Positions 49,154 through 56,400 of a stretch of 64,000 nucleotides of DNA are shown here, piece after piece (position 1 is the first letter of the stretch; each line of letters begins with the position of its first letter). The position numbers and the translations under genes are program-made. Source of the DNA: Phanerodontia chrysosporium (Eukaryota; Basidiomycota; Agaricomycetes; Polyporales; Phanerochaetaceae); NCBI GenBank assembly GCA_001910725.1, contig MJGA01000008.1:806001-870000 (forward strand), in the 5' to 3' direction. The notes under the pieces were generated by a model. That model ran no database searches, was not told the DNA's origin, and was given only the letters and a program-made list of their open reading frames with translations.

Positions 49154-49371
49154 GGCTGACTTACGCCAAGAACTTGCAGCGTTGCAGTGACCAGCGATGG
49201 CACGCGCGAACGAAAGGCGACGAAGAAGCGCCGGCGCAAGCAACGCGTTCAGGGCACGTGGTCTCCTTCCGCATTTGGAACGCCTCCCCGCACAGAATTT
49301 TCGCAAAGGCCAGTTCAAGCAAGCGCAAAGTCCGTCCGTCACCTACACTTGTCGACCACCCGCTCGCCGCC
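49154..49371. promoter_or_regulatory. Bidirectional promoter of PQ-loop gene and ZUO1
   Basis: Only 218 bp separate the two divergent ATGs. Confidence 0.4.
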
Positions 49372-50819
49372 ATGTCACACGTCGTAGAGCTCCCTATTGT
49401 TGCCCCACCAAACCCTGCGGGATGGACGCCCCCGACGACCTCTGGAAAGAGCATTGCTCGTGCGTACCGACCCTTCTCCGTGCGAGAAGATCACCGCTGA
49501 CTTCTTCCTGTCTGCCAGCCTTGGTCGAGCGCAGGCTCCTACCAGCCGGCCCTGCGTACCTTGCGCACGTCAAGCGCGCTGTGCACAAGCTCTCGTTCGA
49601 GGAACACGACAAGCACGCTGAGGAGGAGAGAAAACGCCTCGAGGCACTGAACAGTGCAAACGGCAATGGCGAGGACGACCTTGGTGTTGGTGATGAGCCC
49701 GAGACTGAGGAGCTTCTGAGCCTTGACCCGAAGGAGTGGAAGGTGCGTTGCAGGTCACAGATGTTGTCTCTGTTGCCTACTGACTTCCACCCAGAAACAA
49801 GATCACTATGCCGTCCTTGGCCTGTCTCACCTGCGTTACAAGGCGACCGATGAGCAAATAAAAATTGCTCGTGCGTGTATAATGGAATAAGCTACCAAGA
49901 ATGACTCATATTTATGTATTTCTTTGCAGATCGGAAAAAGGTGCTCAAGCACCACCCCGACAAGAAGGCAGGTGTGGCCGGCGACTCCAACGACGATGCT
50001 TTCTTCAAGTGCATACAAAAGGCGATGGAGGTTCTGAGCAACCCCGAGAAGCGCCGTCAGTTCGACTCTGTGGACCCATATTTCGAGGACCTCGAGCAGG
50101 ACGTGCCGACTGAGAAACAGGTTAAGAGCCATAAGAACCCCGACGCGTACTTCTTCGAGGTCTTCACACCCATCTTCGAGCGCGAGGCGCGCTTCAGCCG
50201 CATCCAGCCTGTCCCCATGTTGGGCGCGATCGACGCATCAAAGGAGGAGGTGGAGGGCTTCTATGACTTCTGGTACAACTTCGACAGCTGGAGGAGCTTC
50301 GAGTACTTGGACAAGGAGGTCAACGAGGGCAGCGACAGGTATGCTCGTCGGGCTTGGATGTTACATTCCTTACTGATGTCAGTGTAGCCGTGATGACAAG
50401 CGTTACACCGAGAAGAAGAACAAGTCGGAGCGTGCCCGCCGTAAGAAGGAAGATACCGCCCGCCTTCGCCAGCTTGTCGACCTTGCGCTCGGCCTCGACC
50501 CGCGCATCAAGCGTATCAAGCAGGAGGAGAAGGCTGCGCGCGAAGCCAAGAAGAAGAACAAGACTGGTGGTGCGCAGAATGGGATGACTCAGAAGCAGAA
50601 GGAGGAGGAGGAGCGGAAGCGTGCAGAGGAGGAGGCGAAGAAGAAGGAAGAGGAGGAAAAGGTGCGTCACACCTCTGCCACCGAACTGCATGGTCAATGC
50701 TTATAGCTTGTCGTTAGATTGCTCGCGCCGAGGCGAAGAAGGCCAAGGCTGCCGCTGCGAACGCTGCCAAAAAGGCCCGCCGTGCAGCACGTGCTGCCGA
50801 AGAGGGCAATCAGGCGTAG
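49372..50819 (+). CDS. ZUO1: Zuotin, ribosome-associated J-domain co-chaperone
   Basis: ATG at 49372 (MSHVVELPIVAPPNPAGW). An intron joins KSIA to PLVERRLLPAGPAYLAHVKR. Then come the acidic linker, the J-domain (QDHYAVLGLSHLRYKATDEQ, HHPDKKAG with the essential HPD, EVLSNPEKRRQFDS) and the zuotin homology domain (FEREARFSRIQPVPMLG, FYDFWYNFDSWRSFEY). The highly charged ribosome-binding region follows (KRYTEKKNKSERARRKKEDT, then Lys/Glu/Ala runs), ending TAG at 50817-50819. With Ssz1 it forms the ribosome-associated complex that stimulates Hsp70 Ssb at the tunnel exit. The protein ends directly after the charged region; the C-terminal four-helix bundle known from yeast Zuo1 is not evident. Either the gene is short here or another exon is missed. 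Confidence 0.9.
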
Positions 50820-51189
50820 ACGGACTATATCTACCTCGCGTGGCTTTATGACGACTTTGCTGTCGCATCGACCACACTCACACTGCATTGTCTTAGAAGC
50901 CGCTGTCGCAAGCCGTATATGTTTTACTAATAAACACTTGGATCCTGTACTTTGTATGCGACTTGCTGGCGGTCTGCCTAGAGCTTAACTTTATTCAGAC
51001 AGGGACTGGACCGGCGCCGTATCCATCCGGACTGCGATGGCGAACCGTGGATACTGTAACTTTGGAAGCAAGGTCGTAGTGGCTGACCGAGGTGTGCCAC
51101 CAAGTCAGCCTCGGGCGAAGAAGTATAATTTGGGCAACCTCCTGCTTGTCTGCCCTCACTCTCGCTTCGACCACTCTCATAACCTCACT
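50820..51189. other. Intergenic
   Basis: 3' UTR of ZUO1 and probable promoter of the small secreted protein; nothing else seen. Confidence 0.3.
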
Positions 51190-51515
51190 ATGCTCGCACC
51201 ATCGACCAAGCTCTGTGTTTTCATTCTTTCTACCCTAACGATGTCTATCTGGGCAGCACCCACGCAGCCAACGAAATTGGGAATGGACACGCCGAAGGGT
51301 GTACCGAGGGTGAACGACCATACCGGTGTTGCTGTCAATATGCCAGTAAGCACTCAATTCGAACGTTGCCACACCATTCCCCTGTATAACTCGGGTCCAA
51401 ATAGCATGCGAAGCGCGTCACCTGCGAGTTTGTCGTCCCTGGAGAGAACCCCGAGCCCGCTAGCGAACCTTTTGCCGGTGTCAGTCCTGTGCGGAGGGAT
51501 GTATGCCATGGGTAG
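51190..51515 (+). CDS. Small secreted protein, two exons
   Basis: The ATG at 51190 opens a signal peptide (MLAPSTKLCVFILSTLTMSI, cleavage likely after WAAP or nearby). A GTAAGC-AAATAG intron (51346-51404, 59 nt) joins GVAVNMP to HAKRVTCEFVVPGENPEP, and the frame ends at TAG 51513-51515, about 88 residues. The mature part has two Cys (TCEF, VCHG) and many Pro/Glu. The gene ends 185 bp from the Copia LTR. Small secreted proteins of this kind are common in Agaricomycetes and mostly without known function. A longer unspliced ORF over the same bases is less likely. Confidence 0.5.
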
Positions 51516-51700
51516 GCGGATACGTCGAAGCGAGGGGGTCATTATGACACATGGGTGTACTCGCACAGTGTACCTTGCGTGTTCGTTTCGAGGCTGCAGC
51601 TACCTCTGTTGGAAAATGAATAGGTCGAAGCTAAAGGCGTGCGGCTGACGAACAAACATGACTGCCAAACTTGGACTATGCGCTGACGGCATCAAGCAGG

Positions 51701-52104
51701 TGTTGTGTTGCGCAGACTCTGGGATGGAGGAGAATAGCGAGATAATATTTTTGGGGATTATTCTACGAGTTTCATAGCCTACATAGATTTACTTCCGTGT
51801 ATCTAAAGTAGGTAATAATCAAATGAAAAATGCTCGCTCTGAAAAAGGCGGAATCTAATCTAAAGGATTGATAAGGGAGCGCTGAGGATTGATAACTACG
51901 GAATCTAATCTACTGATTACTCAGAGCGGAAAAGAGGAATGGGGAAGGCGGCGAGACTTGTCCCGCCGCGAGACCTTGTAAGGATACGCCGACGGCGCAT
52001 CTTTTGATGGGCGCTCGGCGCTTCAGCCCTCCGGGCGCGCCAGAGCTTTTGACTTCCGTCTGCATGACGGTTTTGAGTGCGCCCTGGCGGGGCGACTTTC
52101 AACA
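51701..52104 (-). repeat. Copia 3' LTR (404 bp)
   Basis: TGTTGTGTTGCGCAGACTC ... TTTCAACA. The first 125 bases differ from the right LTR at three positions, all C/T (AGCGAG/AGTGAG, TTCTAC/TTTTAC, TTTCAT/TTTTAT). Confidence 0.9.
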
Positions 52105-52117
52105 CTCCCCCTCAACG
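52105..52117 (-). other. Copia polypurine tract
   Basis: Reads CGTTGAGGGGGAG on the minus strand, directly before the 3' LTR and overlapping the pol stop codon (TGA, 52112-52114). Confidence 0.7.
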
Positions 52118-53254
52118 AGTGGCCATGTTGGCGAGGGCGAGCGCGGCGCGGTGCTTGGGTCGCGGGAGCGCCTTGGTGAACATGTCCGCGATGTTGTCTG
52201 CGGAGGCGCAGTGGATGACCTTGATGTCGCCGTCGGTGATCCGCTCGCAGATGAAGTGATGGCGGATGTCGATGTGTTTCGAGCGCGCGTGGAATTGAGT
52301 GTCGTACGCGAAACTGATGGCAGCTTGATTGTCCGTGTGAAGGACTGTGGGAGCACCGGGCGGGAAGCCTAATTCGGAAAGTAGGCGGTGGAGCCAGACA
52401 GCTTCCTTGGCGGCGTGAGAGAGGGCGATGTACTCGGCCTCCATGGTGGAGAGGGCGACGGTCAGTTGTTTCTTGGAGTTCCAGCTGACGATGCCACCAG
52501 CGTAGCCGGATACTGAGCGGCGGTCATGTGCCTGAGCCCAGTCGGCATCCGAGTAGCCAGTGATGTCATTATCGGCGCGTCTTGCGAAAGTGAGCCCGAC
52601 GTCGGTCGTGCGCTTGAGGTAGCAGAAGACGTGCTTGACGGCGGTCCAGTGCATGGCAGACGGGCGCGATGTGAACTGAGAGAGGGTCTGGACGGCGAAG
52701 GCGATGTCGGGACGCGTGACGGTAGCAGCGTACATGAGGGATCCGATGGCGGCGGCGTAAGGTACATCGGCGGGCGTCTGATCTTCGGGCATCGGCTCGA
52801 GTTTCACGCCAGGGTCCAGCGGCGTCGAGACGGGCTTGCAGTCTTGCATGCCGAAACGTTCGAGGATCGTCTCGAGGTAGCGTGTTTGTAGAATAGAGAT
52901 CGTGCCATTCTTGCGCGTGACTTGTAGTCTGATGAAAGAGCTGAGGGTGCCGTTCGTGGTGATTGCGAAGTGTTTCGCGACGTCGACCTTGAATTGATCG
53001 AAGATGGAGCGCTCGCCGTAGAGCGCGGTGTCGTCGACGTGAACGAGGGCCATATTGAGTTTCCCCTCGTGCTTGAAGTACAGGCAAGGGTCGGCCTCGG
53101 AGCACGTCCAGCCCATGAGGTTTGTGAGGACGTGGTTGAGCAGGTGGTTCCAGACGCGGCCTGCCTGCTTGAGTCCGTAGAGGGCTTTGATGAGGACGTA
53201 GACTTGCCCTGATCCGTCATCGTAGCCGGGTGCCTGGCGCATGTAGATCTCCTC
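52112..53254 (-). pseudogene. Copia reverse transcriptase C-terminal part and RNase H
   Basis: It continues the gene interrupted at 60833: EIYMRQAPGYDDGSGQVYVL, KALYGLKQAGRVWNHLLN, the catalytic HVDDTALYG, then thumb and connection. RNase H follows with GYSDADWAQ, STMEAEYIALSHAAKEAVWL, LHTDNQAAISFAYD and SKHIDIRHHFICERI, ending TGA at 52112-52114. The part itself is undamaged. The Asp-Asp pair and the RNase H acidic residues are in place, so decay of this element is confined to the 5' half plus the nested insertion. Confidence 0.88.
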
Positions 53255-53463
53255 TGTAAGAGTCGAGAATGAGGTAGATTCTAGACAGGAATACAAGATA
53301 CTAGCTTGGGGAAAAGGAGACGAGAGTCCTAGCCTTATATACGTCTAACCTAGCCTATGACTAAGGAAGGGACAGCGACATTAGTAAGGCAGAAACTGGC
53401 TGAGTAATAATACAACGATAATGAGTAAGAAAAAGAAAAATATTTGTCAGCACATTCGTAACA
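53255..53463 (-). repeat. Gypsy 3' LTR (209 bp)
   Basis: TGTAAGAGTCGAGAATG ... ATTCGTAACA; identical to 60624-60832. Confidence 0.95.
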
Positions 53464-53479
53464 TTAGCTCCTCCTCGAC
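53464..53479 (-). other. Gypsy polypurine tract
   Basis: The minus strand reads GTCGAGGAGGAGCTAA immediately before the 3' LTR. The final TAA is also the stop of the extended pol frame. Confidence 0.6.
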
Positions 53480-56400
53480 GATCGAACCCCGTGAGATCCT
53501 TCAAGCCTCCTCTTTAATAGCATCGACGTCAATGACCTCCACTCCAGCTGGAGGGGCCCGTCCTTTGCCCTTGCGTTGGTGACGGCGACGTGGGGTGGGG
53601 ATGATGTTGGATGGGCCGGCTTCAGGCCGCGCCGATGATCTACGGCGCAGGTTGGGTTGAGGATGGCCGCGATGCTGCGCGGTGCGTTTGAGCTTGGCGA
53701 GCTGTCCTCGTTCGAGTGTCTCTCCGATGGGATGATCGAAGTACGTGTCCCAAACTCCCGCGACGAGGGCTCGGACGTTGTCATTGCCTTGGGCGAACTC
53801 GTGCAGGAGAGCGTCGTGGTTCGCCTTGGTTTCTCGAACGAGTTGCATCTTGCGGCTGATGGCCATGTCCATTTGCATGACGGTTCCTCGGAGTGTTGCG
53901 TGGATGCCGTCAATTTCTTCGTCGAGATCGTTGATGCGCTGGGCGAGGTCGACGTTGAGCTGTGCAAGACCTGCATATAGCGCGCAGGGGGCTTTCTTTG
54001 CTGCCTCAGCTCGTAGCGCTTCGGCGGTGTGATCGTGGTGGAAGATGTTGGTGATACACTCGCGGGGGTGAGGACGGCTGGCTCTTTCGTCGAGTTGCTT
54101 GTAGAGGTCTTCCATGAGGAGTGCGTATGCGTTAGGGCGGTAGTCGAGGGTAAAGGGTGCGGGTTGGTCGACGACCATAGGCTCGGGGATAGGGACGGGC
54201 TCGGGAGAGGGCTCGGGTGTGTTGCCGGGGGTGACATATTGGTTACGGATGACCTCGACCCAGTGACTGTCAGCTTCGAGCTTCTTGCTTGTTTGATGGA
54301 GGGGTTCGTCGAGGTTGTGCTGTTCGGCTTCGTTGAGTTCCTTTTGCCATTCTCGGAGGGCGTGGCTGACAATGTTGACTCTGTCGTGCTTGTGGAAGTT
54401 GTCGAATGCTGTGAGGATGAAGCCACGGATGTGATCTTTGTTTGTGGTGGCACCGACGTTGTCGGGGATACGGTGGAGAAGGTGGTGGATGAGGAGGTAG
54501 CGGGTGAGTTGGTGTGTGTCATTGCATAGGTCGATGGCGGAAATCTCGAAATTGTTGGGGAACGTGACAGTGTCGTTGATGACCTGCTCGTCGACGGTGT
54601 TGACGGCGGTGGCGTTGTTGGAGGACGTGGAGGATGACATGTCGATTCTGGGTCTGAGTGTTGGGAGCGGGGTGTAGCTGCGTCGAGTGGTGGAGGCTGC
54701 TGTCTTCCAGCTTTCAGAGCTCGCGTCCTTTTATATTCCTCAAGGAGTTCCTTGGCATTGGTCAGATGTGACTCGGGTTCCCATGAGTTTTCTGCCGTTG
54801 GTTGGTCTTTCCACCTTATCAGGTATCTTCTTCCGTTGCCCCAGGGTCTATCTGCCAAGATGGCTTCGACTTCGTACTCCTCGTGTCCGTCGATAAGGTC
54901 AGGTGGTGGTGCCAAGAAGTTCTTCCCGTGTTGCGCCGTTTCGTGATAGGCTGATAACAGAGACGCATGTACCACGGGGTGGATCTTTGTTGTCTTCGGG
55001 AGTTTCAGCTTGTACACGAGGCGAGATAGAACCTTCTCGATCTTGTACGGCCCGTGTCTTTTGGGCGCAAGCTTCTTGAACGGGTAGCCGTCCTCGTGGT
55101 GAGTCATTTCCAACCAGACCTTCTGACCTTCTTTGAATGGTTCGAAGTGTCGGCAAATTCGGCCCGCCATCTGCGCTGTTGCGTAATCCATCGCCGCGTT
55201 GGCTTCCTCTTGTGCACGTTGTCGTCTGCGGAACCATTCGAGAGTTGACGGAACCTTGGACTTTGCAAATTGCGTCGGGAATGCCATCGGATGCGATCCG
55301 TACATCAGGAAGAATGGTGATTGCTTCGTGGCCGAGTGTTCTCGGTTGTTGAACGCGAATTCCATATTGACAATGTAGTCGGACCAATCGTGTGGGTGAT
55401 TCGAACAGAATATCCGAAGGTACGACTCGATTTCGCGGTTCATGCGTTCGGTTTCGCCATCTGTCTGCGGGTGGTATGCCGTGCTCATTCGTTGATCGGT
55501 TCCTGTCAACTTCCAGAGTTCCTCCATGAATCGTGAGTTGAATTGCGGGCCTCTATCCGAGAGGAAGACGTCTGGCATGCCAAACCGCCGAAAGACATTG
55601 TCGTGGTAGTACGTGGCTGTCATTGTGGCGTCGGTCTTCTCCGTGCATGGAGTAAGAATTACCCCCTTCATAGAGTCATGGTCGACCACGACCATAAGGG
55701 CAGTAAAACCCTTGGACAGCGGGAGATGCGTGATGAAGTCGCAGGTAACGAAGGCGAATGGCCGGTCGCGCTTCGTTCCTTTTATAGGTTGCAACGGTGG
55801 TTTCGTGGGATGCGTGTTAACCTTCATCTGTTGGCATGTGGCGCAGCCTTTGACATACGCCGAAACAAAGAATCGTAGGCCTGGCCAGTAGAAATCGCGG
55901 AGTACTAGTTCGGCCGTCTTGAATCGCCCAGGGTGCCCTGATACTGGGGAATCATGATAGAGGGCTACCACTCGTCGCCGAAGGGCAGTGTTCTCAGGGA
56001 CGTAGCATTTGTCGCGATAGAACAACAGCCCCCCATCCATGGTCCAGTCAGGTCGCTCGGTGCGAACTGGCATCGGGAGATTCGGGTCGTGCAGGGCTGC
56101 AAGGATCTTCGTGGCAAATTCGTCACTGTCGAGGGTCGATTGGATGAATCGTCGGAGGTCAAGATCAACCGGGTGGTCATGGACTGGGATGTCGTCATCA
56201 TCCTTTGCTAACATGCTGGTGGCTAGAGACAGGGAATGGATCCTGCGAGTGTGGAAGAGCTCGTCCGGTAGAAGTATGAGGTCAACGTTGTCATCTGCGG
56301 TATGGCTGGGGTGTAGGGTCCTGGTCATGGCATCAGCCTGAACGAGTTGCGTGCCCGGGCAGTGATGTAGAGAGAAGTTGAACTGTGACAGGAAAAGGTG

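Noticed and set aside
51037..51648. 203-codon ORF read without intron
   Set aside because: It begins upstream of the signal peptide and ends in unlikely Cys/Arg-rich sequence; a good 59-nt intron gives a better protein.
53464..54610. The Ser/Thr/Pro-rich tail of pol as a real mucin-like domain
   Set aside because: It lies over ORF3 and has the low-complexity look of a shadow frame. I keep it only as an open question because it stays open to the LTR.
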